This document shows, piece after piece, positions 9,724 to 17,585 of a stretch of DNA of 64,000 nucleotides; positions within the stretch are counted from its first letter, which is position 1; every line of letters starts with the position of its first letter. Source of the stretch: Ideonella benzenivorans (GTDB lineage: Bacteria; Pseudomonadota; Gammaproteobacteria; Burkholderiales; Burkholderiaceae_C); assembly GCF_020387415.1 (NCBI RefSeq), contig NZ_JAGWCB010000010.1:248001-312000 (forward strand). The letters are read 5' to 3'. The position numbers and the translations under genes are program-made. Under the pieces are notes generated by a model, which did not search any database, was not told the DNA's origin, and saw nothing but the letters and a program-made list of their open reading frames with translations.

Positions 9724-10467
9724 TCAGTTCATGAACATGCCGCCGTTGACGTGCAGCTCTGTTCCAGTGATGTAACCCGCCTCGGCGGACGCGAGGAAGG
9801 CCACAGCATGGGCGATTTCCTCGGGTTTTCCAAGACGTTGCAGGGGGATTTGCTGCATCAGCGCCGCCTTCTGCGCTTCCGGCAGCACCTCGGTCATGTC
9901 GGTGGCGATGAAGCCCGGCGCGACGCAGTTGACCGTGATGTTGCGGCTACCCAGTTCACGCGCCAGTGCACGGGACATGCCCGCCACCCCGGCCTTGGCG
10001 GCCGCATAGTTGGCCTGCCCCGGGTTGCCCGAAGCGCCGACCACCGACGTGATGCTGATGATGCGGCCGAAACGCTGCTTCATCATCGGCCGGATGGCGG
10101 CACGGCTGACGCGGAACACGGCCTTGAGGTTGGTGTCCAGCACCGCATCCCAGTCCTCGTCCTTCATGCGCATGGCCAGCTGGTCGCGGGTGATGCCGGC
10201 GTTGTTGACCAGCACATGCAGCCCGCCATGGGTCTTGACGATCTGCTCCACGGCCGACTCCACACCGGCGGCGTCGTTGACGTTCAGGCACAGGCCATCG
10301 CAGCCCGCAAAGGCCGACAGTGCCTCCCGAATGCCTTGCGCCCCCGCCTCGGAGGTGGCCGTGCCAATCACACGGTAGCCGCGCTGGGCCAGGGCCAGGG
10401 CGATCGCACGGCCGATGCCGCGGGTGGCCCCGGTCACCAGGGCGATCTGGGCGGTCGTCTCGCTCAT
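9724..10467 (-). CDS. fabG: 3-oxoacyl-ACP reductase
   Basis: This NADPH-dependent short-chain dehydrogenase performs the first reduction in each fatty-acid elongation cycle. The 247-residue protein shows the cofactor motif TGATRGIGRAIA (about residues 12-23), the NNAG motif, and the catalytic Ser141, Tyr154 and Lys158 (YAAAK). The C-terminal GTELHVNGGMFMN is typical of FabG. The ATG at 10467 overlaps the fabD stop as ATGA. The open frame extends upstream but the conserved start MSETTAQIALVTGA fixes this start. It lies within fabD-fabG-acpP-fabF. Confidence 0.97.
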   Translation of the reverse strand: MSETTAQIALVTGATRGIGRAIALALAQRGYRVIGTATSEAGAQGIREALSAFAGCDGLCLNVNDAAGVESAVEQIVKTHGGLHVLVNNAGITRDQLAMRMKDEDWDAVLDTNLKAVFRVSRAAIRPMMKQRFGRIISITSVVGASGNPGQANYAAAKAGVAGMSRALARELGSRNITVNCVAPGFIATDMTEVLPEAQKAALMQQIPLQRLGKPEEIAHAVAFLASAEAGYITGTELHVNGGMFMN

Positions 10468-11402
10468 GCCAGCAGTTCCTTCGTTTTGGCCAAGGAGGCC
10501 GGATCCGACACATTGCCGGTCACCAGCTCCGAATCGATGCGGGTCACCATGCCCGACAGGGCCTTGCCCGGGCCGCATTCCAGCACATGGGTGACACCCC
10601 GGGCGCGCAGGGCGCGAACCACTTCCACCCAGCGCACCGGACCGAAGGCCTGACGGTACAGCGTGTCGCGGATGTAGTCAGCGGTCTTGTCGACCTGGAC
10701 ATCGATGTTGTTGATCACCGGGATCGCCGGTTCGGCGAAAGCCGTCGTGGCCAGACGTGTCTTCAGCGCCTCGGCCGCCGGCTTCATCAGGCTGCAGTGG
10801 AACGGCGCCGACACCGGCAGGGGCAGCGCACGCTTGGCCCCCATGCCCTTGAGCGTGGCGCAGGCTGCCTCGACGCCCGCCTTGGTCCCCGCGATCACGG
10901 TCTGCTTGGGATCGTTGAAGTTCACGGCCTCGACCACCTCACCCGTGGACTGGGCGGCCTCCGCGCAGCCTGCACGCACCACCTGGGACTCCAGCCCCAG
11001 GATGGCCGCCATGGCACCGGCACCGACGGGCACGGCATCCTGCATGGCCTGGGCGCGCAACTGCACCAGCGGCAGCGCGTCGGCCAGGGTCAGGCCACCA
11101 GCCGCCACCAGCGCGGTGTATTCGCCCAGCGAATGGCCGGCCATCGCGACCGGCGTGAGGCCGGTCTCGGCCAACCAGACGCGGTAGCAGGCCAGTCCCG
11201 CCACCAGCATCACCACCTGGGTGTTCGTGGTCAGGTCCAGCTGCTCCTTCGGCCCTTCGTGGATCAGGGAGCGCAGGTCCCGGTCCAGCACGTTGCTGGA
11301 CTCATCCAGGGTACGCGCCACCTCGGGGTGATCACCCCAGGCATCCAACATGCCCACCGACTGGGAGCCCTGTCCCGGAAAAACGACTGCGAATTTGGTC
11401 AT
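10464..11402 (-). CDS. fabD: Malonyl-CoA:ACP transacylase
   Basis: FabD moves malonyl groups from CoA to ACP. The 312-residue protein starts MTKFAVVFPGQGSQS, with the oxyanion-loop GQGSQ motif. It carries the nucleophile Ser91 in GHSLGEYTAL and the catalytic His in SAPFHCSLM. The glutamine-rich C-terminal lid and ECGPGKALSGM motif are also present. It follows fabH by 40 bases and overlaps fabG by 4 bases. Length is normal for the family. Confidence 0.97.
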   Translation of the reverse strand: MTKFAVVFPGQGSQSVGMLDAWGDHPEVARTLDESSNVLDRDLRSLIHEGPKEQLDLTTNTQVVMLVAGLACYRVWLAETGLTPVAMAGHSLGEYTALVAAGGLTLADALPLVQLRAQAMQDAVPVGAGAMAAILGLESQVVRAGCAEAAQSTGEVVEAVNFNDPKQTVIAGTKAGVEAACATLKGMGAKRALPLPVSAPFHCSLMKPAAEALKTRLATTAFAEPAIPVINNIDVQVDKTADYIRDTLYRQAFGPVRWVEVVRALRARGVTHVLECGPGKALSGMVTRIDSELVTGNVSDPASLAKTKELLA

Positions 11403-11442
11403 GGCTTGTTACAGCTCTGTTGTGAAGCCGGGCCGATGCGAC

Positions 11443-12426
11443 TCAGTAGTCGATCAGCGCCGCCCCCCAGGTGAACCCGCCCCCCACCCCTTCTAACATG
11501 AGGGTGTCGCCCCGCTGGACCTTGCCGCTGCGCACGGCCACGTCCAACGCCAGGGGAATCGATGCGGCCGACGTGTTGCCGTGTTCGTCCACGGTCACGA
11601 TCATGCGGTCCATCGGCAGCTTCAGTTTGCGCGCGGTGCCCTGCATGATGCGCAGGTTGGCCTGGTGAGGAATCAGCCAGTCCACGTCTTCGGCCTGTCG
11701 GCCGGCGGCCTCCAGCACCTCACGCGCCACATGATCGAGCGCGTGCACGGCCAGCTTGAACACCGCCTGGCCATCCATGTGCAGCAAGGGCGAACCAATC
11801 ACCTGCCCGCCAGAGACCGTCCCCGGCGTGCACAGCACCTCGACGTGACGCCCATCGGCATGCAGGCGCGTGGCGAGGATGCCCGGCTCGTCCGAGGCCT
11901 CCAGCACCACGGCACCGGCGCCATCGCCGAACAACACGCAGGTGGTCCGGTCGTTGAAATTCAAGATGCGGGAGAACACCTCGGCGCCGATCACCAGGGC
12001 CCGGTGGGCGGCACCGCTGCGGATCATCGCATCGGCCACACTCAGGCCGTAGATGAACCCTGCGCACACCGCCTGCAGATCGAAGGCCGCGCCCTGGGTG
12101 ATCCCCAGCTTGCGCTGCACGATGCAGGCCGTGGATGGGAACACCATGTCGGGCGTGGACGTGGCCACGATGATCAGATCGATGTCGGCCGGCTGAACGC
12201 CCGCCGCCGCGATGGCCTGACGGGCCGCCTCGGCTCCCAGATCGCTGGAGCTCACCTCGGGTGCCGCAAAATGGCGCGCGCGAATGCCCGTTCGATCGGC
12301 GATCCAGGCGTCCGAGGTCTCCAGGCCACGGGCGGCCAGTTCGGCTGCCAGCTCGTCATTGCTGACGCGACGCTCGGGCAGTTTGCTGCCCGTGCCAGTG
12401 ATGCGGGTGTAACGCGGCAGTGTCAT
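11443..12426 (-). CDS. fabH: Beta-ketoacyl-ACP synthase III
   Basis: FabH condenses acetyl-CoA with malonyl-ACP to start fatty-acid synthesis. The 327-residue protein shows Cys121 in [12 protein letters not shown], the histidine motif [11 protein letters not shown] and the asparagine motif [15 protein letters not shown], the three catalytic residues of the KAS III class. The N-terminus ([18 protein letters not shown]) is typical. The ATG at 12426 lies 15 bases after the plsX stop. It belongs to the rpmF-plsX-fabH-fabD-fabG-acpP-fabF series. Confidence 0.97.
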   Translation of the reverse strand: MTLPRYTRITGTGSKLPERRVSNDELAAELAARGLETSDAWIADRTGIRARHFAAPEVSSSDLGAEAARQAIAAAGVQPADIDLIIVATSTPDMVFPSTACIVQRKLGITQGAAFDLQAVCAGFIYGLSVADAMIRSGAAHRALVIGAEVFSRILNFNDRTTCVLFGDGAGAVVLEASDEPGILATRLHADGRHVEVLCTPGTVSGGQVIGSPLLHMDGQAVFKLAVHALDHVAREVLEAAGRQAEDVDWLIPHQANLRIMQGTARKLKLPMDRMIVTVDEHGNTSAASIPLALDVAVRSGKVQRGDTLMLEGVGGGFTWGAALIDY

Positions 12427-12441
12427 GGATGCAGAAGAAGT

Positions 12442-13542
12442 TCAGCCCGCGGAAGGCACCCCATCGGGCACCGTCGGCTGCGCGGGCATGGACCGCAGGG
12501 TGTGAACAATACGGCCCCGCACCTGGTCGAGCAACCGGTTGCGGGCCGCATCATGGGCGCGCGAGAGCGCACGCTCAAAGGCATAGGCATCGGCCGCGCC
12601 GTGGCTCTTGAAGACCAAACCGCGCAGACCAAGCAACGCGGCGCCGTTGTAGCCCCGCGGATCGACCCGGGCCCGGAAGCGCTTGAGAACCGGCAGGGCC
12701 ACCAGGGCCGCCAGCTTGGTCCACCAGGTCCGAGTGAATTCCTCACGGATGAACTGGGACAGCGCGTGCGCCAGGCCTTCGGTGGTCTTCAGCGCCACAT
12801 TGCCCACGAACCCATCGCAGACCACGACATGGGTCGTACCCTCGAAGATGTCGTTGCCTTCGACGTTGCCGTGGTAGTTCAGGTGGCCGTCGGCCGCTGC
12901 GGAGCGCAGCAGGTCGCCGGCGCGCTTGATCACATCGCTGCCCTTGATCACCTCGGAGCCGATGTTGAGCAGGCCCACGCTGGGGTTGGCCCGTCCTTCC
13001 ACCGCCGCCACCAGGGCCGAGCCCATGATGGCGAACTGCAGCAGGTGCTCCGGCGAGCAGTCGACATTGGCCCCCAGGTCGAGCATGGTGGTGAATTCAC
13101 CCCGCTCGTTGGGCAGCACCGAAGCGATGGCCGGGCGGTCGATGCCTTCCAGGGTCTTGAGCACGTAGCGCGCCACGGCCATCAAGGCCCCGGTGTTGCC
13201 GGCCGACACGCAGGCGTCAGCTTGCACCCCACCCGCTTCGTCAGGCTTCAACTGCGAAATGGCCACCCGCATGGAGGAGTCCTTCTTGCGGCGCAGCGCC
13301 ACGTCGACAGGATCGTCCATGGCCACCACTTCGCTGGCGGTGATGCGCTGACAGCGCGACCAGCCCGTGGTGGCAGCCAACGCCTCCGCGGTGCCGACCA
13401 ACAGCAACTCGGCCTCCGGGTGGGAAGCCAAGAAGGCCTGGCAGGCCGGCAGGATGACAGAAGGGCCGTGATCGCCCCCCATGCAGTCCACGGCGATGCG
13501 CACGCGACTGAGAGGCGTCAGGAAAGATGCGGTTTCGGACAA
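12442..13542 (-). CDS. plsX: Phosphate acyltransferase PlsX
   Basis: PlsX makes acyl-phosphate from acyl-ACP for the PlsX/PlsY route to lysophosphatidic acid. The protein shows the family N-terminus [13 protein letters not shown], the central [16 protein letters not shown] and the segment [14 protein letters not shown]. The annotated start is a TTG at 13542 (366 residues). A GTG at 13503, directly before the conserved IAVDCMGGD, is an equally plausible start because neither has a strong ribosome site. The C-terminal 30 residues beyond the fold are proline-rich. It sits 88 bases after rpmF, as in many proteobacteria. Confidence 0.93.
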   Translation of the reverse strand: MSETASFLTPLSRVRIAVDCMGGDHGPSVILPACQAFLASHPEAELLLVGTAEALAATTGWSRCQRITASEVVAMDDPVDVALRRKKDSSMRVAISQLKPDEAGGVQADACVSAGNTGALMAVARYVLKTLEGIDRPAIASVLPNERGEFTTMLDLGANVDCSPEHLLQFAIMGSALVAAVEGRANPSVGLLNIGSEVIKGSDVIKRAGDLLRSAAADGHLNYHGNVEGNDIFEGTTHVVVCDGFVGNVALKTTEGLAHALSQFIREEFTRTWWTKLAALVALPVLKRFRARVDPRGYNGAALLGLRGLVFKSHGAADAYAFERALSRAHDAARNRLLDQVRGRIVHTLRSMPAQPTVPDGVPSAG

Positions 13543-13630
13543 GGTATTCAGGCCAGGCGGCCCGATTCACAGCGTGACGTCCGCACTGAAGCTGCAGGCC
13601 GGCGCAAGCCGGCCCATTCACTTCGCGAGA

Positions 13631-13813
13631 TCAGGCTTCCGCCTTGGTCTTCAGCACCTTGCGACCACGGTAGAAACCGGTCGGGCTGATGTGGTGACGC
13701 AGATGCACTTCACCCGTGGTCGCCTCGACCGCCGTGCCCGGCTGGGTCAGGGCATTGTGCGAACGGTGCATGCCACGCTTGGAAGGCGACTTCTTGTTTT
13801 GCTGAACGGCCAT
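13631..13813 (-). CDS. rpmF: 50S ribosomal protein L32
   Basis: This small basic ribosomal protein of 60 residues starts [19 protein letters not shown], the invariant L32 N-terminus, and contains [15 protein letters not shown] strong AGGAG lies 6 bases before the ATG at 13813. Just upstream is a GC-rich hairpin (13829-13844), and a sigma-70-like promoter at 13982-14010 gives a leader of about 160 bases. The gene heads the rpmF-plsX-fab series, which couples ribosome and lipid synthesis as in E. coli. Confidence 0.98.
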   Translation of the reverse strand: MAVQQNKKSPSKRGMHRSHNALTQPGTAVEATTGEVHLRHHISPTGFYRGRKVLKTKAEA

Positions 13814-13828
13814 GGAATTCTCCTGGGA

Positions 13829-13844
13829 CGCCGGGGTCCCGGCG
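13829..13844 (-). promoter_or_regulatory. Hairpin directly before the rpmF ribosome-binding site
   Basis: On the minus strand CGCCGG (13844-13839) and CCGGCG (13834-13829) form a perfect 6-bp stem with a 4-nt loop. It ends 4 bases before AGGAG (13824-13820). A GC-only stem this close to the ribosome site could tune L32 translation. There is no U run, so it is not an intrinsic terminator. Confidence 0.45.
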
Positions 13845-13981
13845 AATGGGACCACAAAGGCCCCGGTGTAACTGGCCCGCATCCGGAACGTTTGTCCGAC
13901 GGGGTAAGAGCGCCCTCCACCAGGAGTCAGCACCCACCCCGCAACGCGCCAATGTGGCAGCTGGAATGCGGAAAGCCAGAA

Positions 13982-14010
13982 AGTATAGCAGATGCCAAGC
14001 GAGGCTCCAA
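13982..14010 (-). promoter_or_regulatory. Sigma-70-type promoter for rpmF-plsX-fab
   Basis: On the minus strand TTGGAG (14010-14005) is followed after exactly 17 bases by TATACT (13987-13982). It lies just after the yceD stop (14019) and about 170 bases before the rpmF ATG. The spacing and both hexamers make this the best promoter candidate I found in the window. Confidence 0.6.
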
Positions 14011-14018
14011 CAGAGCCG

Positions 14019-14558
14019 TCACCGCGACGACGGTCGCTTCATGCCCGCCAGCACTGCGAATGGATTGGCCCGCCCCTCTTCCATCACTTCCTCCCCCACC
14101 GCCTGCGGCAGGGACGTCGGACAGACCTCGTGACGCGGCACGATGGGCAGCACCAACAGCAGCTCATCCTCGACCAGTTCCGCCAGATCCAGCCAGCGGG
14201 GCAAGGCCAACACATCGTCCTCGCTGTCGGCATCCAGCTCGGCCGCCTGATGCTCCCCACGCACGAAACGGATCCAACGGTCCACCTCCAGCGGCACCGT
14301 CACGGGGGCCAGGCAGCGCTGGCAACTCATCGCAACCGCCCCCTCGGCCTGCAGGTGCAGCCAGATCTCGGCCTCCCCACCCAGCACAGGACGCAGTTCG
14401 CCCTGGGCCCGCCAGTGCACCTCGGCCGCTGGCTGGCTGGGCAGGTGCATCTCTGCCAGCCGAGGCAGGACCGCCAGCGGCCACCGTCCCTCCAGAACCT
14501 GGCCCTGGCTGGCCAGGCGCGCCATGTCGAGCTTGCGCGGATCCTGTGTCGTCGTCAT
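14019..14558 (-). CDS. yceD: YceD/DUF177 family protein
   Basis: YceD family proteins are found next to rpmF and are linked to 23S rRNA accumulation. The reading from ATG 14558 gives 179 residues starting [16 protein letters not shown]. An ATG nine codons upstream (14585) is possible but leaves only 20 bases to the divergent yceF gene. Family features include [16 protein letters not shown], with the conserved Cys pair region, and the acidic middle [11 protein letters not shown] followed by [12 protein letters not shown]. The yceD-rpmF-plsX-fabH order, with a Maf gene divergent upstream, is the same as in E. coli, which supports the call. Confidence 0.9.
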   Translation of the reverse strand: MTTTQDPRKLDMARLASQGQVLEGRWPLAVLPRLAEMHLPSQPAAEVHWRAQGELRPVLGGEAEIWLHLQAEGAVAMSCQRCLAPVTVPLEVDRWIRFVRGEHQAAELDADSEDDVLALPRWLDLAELVEDELLLVLPIVPRHEVCPTSLPQAVGEEVMEEGRANPFAVLAGMKRPSSR

Positions 14559-14605
14559 GGCGGCAGTGTAACGGGGCGCCGCCATGCCGATGGGACAATG
14601 GCGCG

Positions 14606-15211
14606 ATGCTGACCGAGAACACGCCCCACCTCATCCTGGGCTCCACGTCGCGTTACCGGCGCGAACTGCTGGAGCGGCTGCGACTGCCCTTCCGCTGCGT
14701 TTCCCCCCAGGTGGATGAAACCCCTCTGGCGGGCGAGACGCCGGCCGCACTGGCCCAGCGGCTGGCCCTGGCCAAGGCCCAGGCCGTGGCCGCCTTGCAC
14801 CCCGGTGCCGTGGTGATCGGCTCGGACCAGGTGGCCGATGTCGGCGGCGAACCCGTGGGCAAGCCCGGCAACCATGCGCGCGCCGTGGCCCAGTTGCGAC
14901 GCATGAGCGGCCGCGACATCGTTTTCCAAACCGCGGTGGCCGTGGTCCGCCCGGCCACCCGGTTCGCCGAAGTTCGACTGGCGCCCGTGCAGGTGCGCTT
15001 CCGGGCACTGACGGATGCCGAGATCGAGCACTACCTGCAACTGGAGCAGCCCTACGACTGCGCCGGCAGCGCCAAGTGCGAGACCCTGGGCATCGCCCTG
15101 CTGTCGGCCATTGAGTCCGACGATCCCACCGCCTTGATCGGCCTGCCCCTGATCCGCACCTGCGAGTTGCTGAGGGCCGCCGGCCTGGATCCACTGCTGG
15201 GGGCCCGATGA
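14606..15211 (+). CDS. yceF: Maf-family nucleotide pyrophosphatase (YceF-like)
   Basis: Maf proteins hydrolyse modified or canonical nucleoside triphosphates to monophosphates; YceF-type enzymes act on 7-methyl-GTP. The 201-residue protein shows LILGSTSRYRRELLERL at the N-terminus, the DETP motif, the GSDQV motif with its aspartate, and YDCAGSAKCE near the C-terminus. The divergent position next to yceD matches E. coli yceF, which is the main reason for preferring YceF over YhdE. The stop overlaps the next gene as ATGA. Confidence 0.92.
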   Translation: MLTENTPHLILGSTSRYRRELLERLRLPFRCVSPQVDETPLAGETPAALAQRLALAKAQAVAALHPGAVVIGSDQVADVGGEPVGKPGNHARAVAQLRRMSGRDIVFQTAVAVVRPATRFAEVRLAPVQVRFRALTDAEIEHYLQLEQPYDCAGSAKCETLGIALLSAIESDDPTALIGLPLIRTCELLRAAGLDPLLGAR

Positions 15212-15984
15212 GCGATGCCCCAACGACCGGACGGCTGGTGCTGGTCCCCAACGCGCTGGACCTGGGCACCGAACCGTCCCCGCTGACCGATGTGTTGAGC
15301 CACGCCGCCATAGCACGGGCTGCCCGCCTGAACCACTGGGTGGTCGAGAATGCCAAGACCGCCCGTGCGCTTCTCAAGCGCGTCGATGCCCTGGTGCCGC
15401 TGGCCCAGCCACTGCAATCACTTCAGATCACAGAATTGCCCCGCCCCCGCAAGGGCGAGGCCGGCAGCCAGATCCCCGCCTCGGCGTGGCGCGAGTTGCT
15501 GGCCCCCGCCTTGGCGGGACAGGATCTGGGCCTGCTGTCGGATGCCGGCCTGCCCGCGGTGGCCGACCCGGGGGCTGCCCTGGTACAGGCCGCACATGAA
15601 GCCGGCGTCACCGTGGAGCCCCTGGCGGGCGCCAGCTCACTGACACTGGCCCTGGCCGCCAGTGGTCTGAATGGCCAACGCTTTGCCTTCGAGGGCTACC
15701 TGCCTCAGAGCGCCAGCGAACGCGCGCAACGCGTGCGGGAACTGGAGCAACGCTCACGCCGCGAGGGGCAGACCCAGCTGGTGATCGAGACAGCCTATCG
15801 CAACCAGGCCTTGCTTGAAGCCCTGGTTCATCTGCTGCAACCCGACACCCGGCTCAGCGTGGCCTGCGGACTGACATCCCCAGGCGGCTTCTGCCTGACC
15901 CGACGCATTGCCGATTGGCGGCGCCACCCACTGCCCACGATGCCGGACCGCCTGCCCGCCGTGTTTCTCTGGCTCGCCAGCTGA
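15208..15984 (+). CDS. SAM-dependent methyltransferase, RsmI/tetrapyrrole-methylase family
   Basis: This is a 258-residue protein of the family that includes 16S rRNA 2'-O-ribose methyltransferase RsmI. Visible family motifs are LLSDAGLPAVADPGA (SAM-binding region) and the segment from GASSLTLAL to FEGYLPQ. The N-terminal part differs from classical RsmI: it begins GRLVLVPNALDLG and has PLTDVLSHAAIARAARLNHWVVENAKTARALLK where RsmI has its LATPIGN region. It may therefore be a paralogue that modifies a different site, as found in many Burkholderiales beside yceF. It overlaps yceF by 4 bases and converges with rhlE. Confidence 0.85.
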   Translation: MSDAPTTGRLVLVPNALDLGTEPSPLTDVLSHAAIARAARLNHWVVENAKTARALLKRVDALVPLAQPLQSLQITELPRPRKGEAGSQIPASAWRELLAPALAGQDLGLLSDAGLPAVADPGAALVQAAHEAGVTVEPLAGASSLTLALAASGLNGQRFAFEGYLPQSASERAQRVRELEQRSRREGQTQLVIETAYRNQALLEALVHLLQPDTRLSVACGLTSPGGFCLTRRIADWRRHPLPTMPDRLPAVFLWLAS

Positions 15985-16027
15985 ACGCCGAGCACCGGCC
16001 CCGCCGCCAGCACGGACACCGGCCTGT

Positions 16028-17455
16028 TCAGGCCTTGGGACCGCCACCCAGCAGGGCCGCCACCTTGCGCTTCGAGCGGATGTTGGGCAACGCGCGAGCG
16101 GCCGAGGGCGCCGGCTTGACGGGCACCGCCCGCTCCCAGGCCGCCGGCTCGGCACGCTCACTGGCTTCGTAGGGACGGTCAAAGAAGGGATCCTTGGGCG
16201 CCCGCGGTTCGCTGCGCCGTGGCGCTGGCGCCACCTCTGCCCGCTCGCCACCCGCCCACTCCTCGCGCGGCTGGGGGGCTCGCCGCGGACGCTCATCGTC
16301 CAGCTCGACCGCCTCCAGGTCGATCTTCTTCTTGATCAGCTTCTCGATGTCGGCGATCAGGCGGCTGTCCTCGCGTGTGACCAGGGTCATCGCGATTCCC
16401 GAGGCCCCCGCCCGGCCGGTGCGACCAATGCGGTGCACATAGTCCTCCGCATTGAATGGCACGTCGAAATTGAACACCGCCGGCAGGTCGGCGATGTCCA
16501 AGCCACGGGCGGCCACGTCGGTTGCCACCAGCAAGTCGACCTCACCGGCCTTGAAGGCTGCCAGCGACTTCAGACGCTCGTCTTGCGACTTGTCGCCGTG
16601 CAGTGCCGCCGTGCGCAGACCATCGCGCTCGAAGGAGCGGGCCAGACGCGCAGCTCCCAGCTTCGAGTTGACGAACACGATCGACTGCTTGATGTCGCGG
16701 TCGCGCAGCAGCTTGAGGATGGTGCGCCGCTTGTCGTCATCGGACACGCTGAAGAAGCGCTGCTCCACCGTCGAAGCGGTGGCATTGGGGCGGGCCACCT
16801 CCACCAGCACCGGATCGTGCAGGTAGCTGCCGGCCAGCCGCTTGATCTCGGGCGAGAAGGTGGCGGAGAACAGCAAGGTCTGCCGATTGGTCTGGGGCAG
16901 ATGGCTGAGGATGCGCTGCAGATCCGGCAGGAAGCCGATGTCCAGCATCCGGTCCGCCTCATCCAGCACCACGTACTCCACCTGATTGAGCACGCAATTC
17001 TTGGCCTCGATGTGGTCCAGCAGGCGGCCCGGGGTGGCGATCAGCACCTCCACACCGGCCTTCAACTCGGCCGTCTGGGGCTTCATGTCCACCCCGCCGA
17101 ACACCACCGCCACACGCAGCTTGGTGTGTTTGGCATAGGCCTTGACGTTCTGGGCGACCTGATCCGCCAGCTCACGGGTGGGTGCCAACACCACCGCGCG
17201 CACCGGGTGCCGTGCCGGGGACATGCTGGGGTTTTCGTGCCGCAACATCTTCTGCAGCAGTGGAATCGAAAAGGCAGCCGTCTTGCCGGTGCCCGTCTGC
17301 GCCGCCCCCATCACATCCTGACCGCTCAGCACCACCGGAATGGCCTTGGCCTGGATGGGCGTCATGGAGGCGTAGCCTTGGTCGGCCACGGCTCGCAGGA
17401 GCTTGGGGTCGAGGGGGAGTGTGTCGAAACGGACAGGGGCGAGTTCTTCTTGCAT
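16028..17455 (-). CDS. rhlE: DEAD-box RNA helicase, RhlE type
   Basis: This 475-residue ATP-dependent RNA helicase carries the Q motif (residues 30-40, TPIQAKAIP), motif I AQTGTGKT (52-59), Ia PTRELADQ, Ib TPGRL, motif II DEAD (165-168), motif III SAT (197-199) and motif VI HRIGRTGR. The C-terminal extension of about 100 residues is basic and proline-rich (ERPRRAPQPREEW, RSEPRAPKDPFF) and ends RSKRKVAALLGGGPKA. The core resembles RhlE, which acts in ribosome maturation and RNA turnover; the extension probably binds RNA. It is a single gene, convergent with the methyltransferase and divergent from the polysaccharide cluster. Confidence 0.9.
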   Translation of the reverse strand: MQEELAPVRFDTLPLDPKLLRAVADQGYASMTPIQAKAIPVVLSGQDVMGAAQTGTGKTAAFSIPLLQKMLRHENPSMSPARHPVRAVVLAPTRELADQVAQNVKAYAKHTKLRVAVVFGGVDMKPQTAELKAGVEVLIATPGRLLDHIEAKNCVLNQVEYVVLDEADRMLDIGFLPDLQRILSHLPQTNRQTLLFSATFSPEIKRLAGSYLHDPVLVEVARPNATASTVEQRFFSVSDDDKRRTILKLLRDRDIKQSIVFVNSKLGAARLARSFERDGLRTAALHGDKSQDERLKSLAAFKAGEVDLLVATDVAARGLDIADLPAVFNFDVPFNAEDYVHRIGRTGRAGASGIAMTLVTREDSRLIADIEKLIKKKIDLEAVELDDERPRRAPQPREEWAGGERAEVAPAPRRSEPRAPKDPFFDRPYEASERAEPAAWERAVPVKPAPSAARALPNIRSKRKVAALLGGGPKA

Positions 17456-17490
17456 TGCCTCTGATTATCACCGTTCCGCATCATTGACGT

Positions 17491-17576
17491 GCGCCGCCCC
17501 TTTCGGCGCCCCGGATTGCCCCAGAGGCCGCAGCTAGAATCTTGGGATCTTTCCGCACCTGGTTATCTCGCATAAC
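17491..17576 (+). promoter_or_regulatory. Putative promoter and inverted repeats upstream of the polysaccharide cluster
   Basis: The 130 bases between rhlE and the export gene should contain the promoter for the 19-kb plus-strand cluster. TAGAAT at 17535-17540 is a plausible -10, with no clear -35. Two perfect inverted repeats flank it: GCGCCG/CGGCGC at 17491-17509 (7-nt loop) and GTTAT/ATAAC at 17562-17576 (5-nt spacer). The second ends 9 bases before the ATG and could be an operator or a leader hairpin. Confidence 0.35.
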
Positions 17577-17585
17577 GCCTCACCA

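Noticed and set aside
13481-14605. Plus-strand open frame running through rpmF and yceD into yceF
   Set aside because: It is antisense to two conserved genes; the Maf family start is at 14606.
17484-17489. TTGACG as -35 box for the polysaccharide cluster
   Set aside because: No -10-like hexamer lies 16-18 bases downstream; the interval is GC-only.
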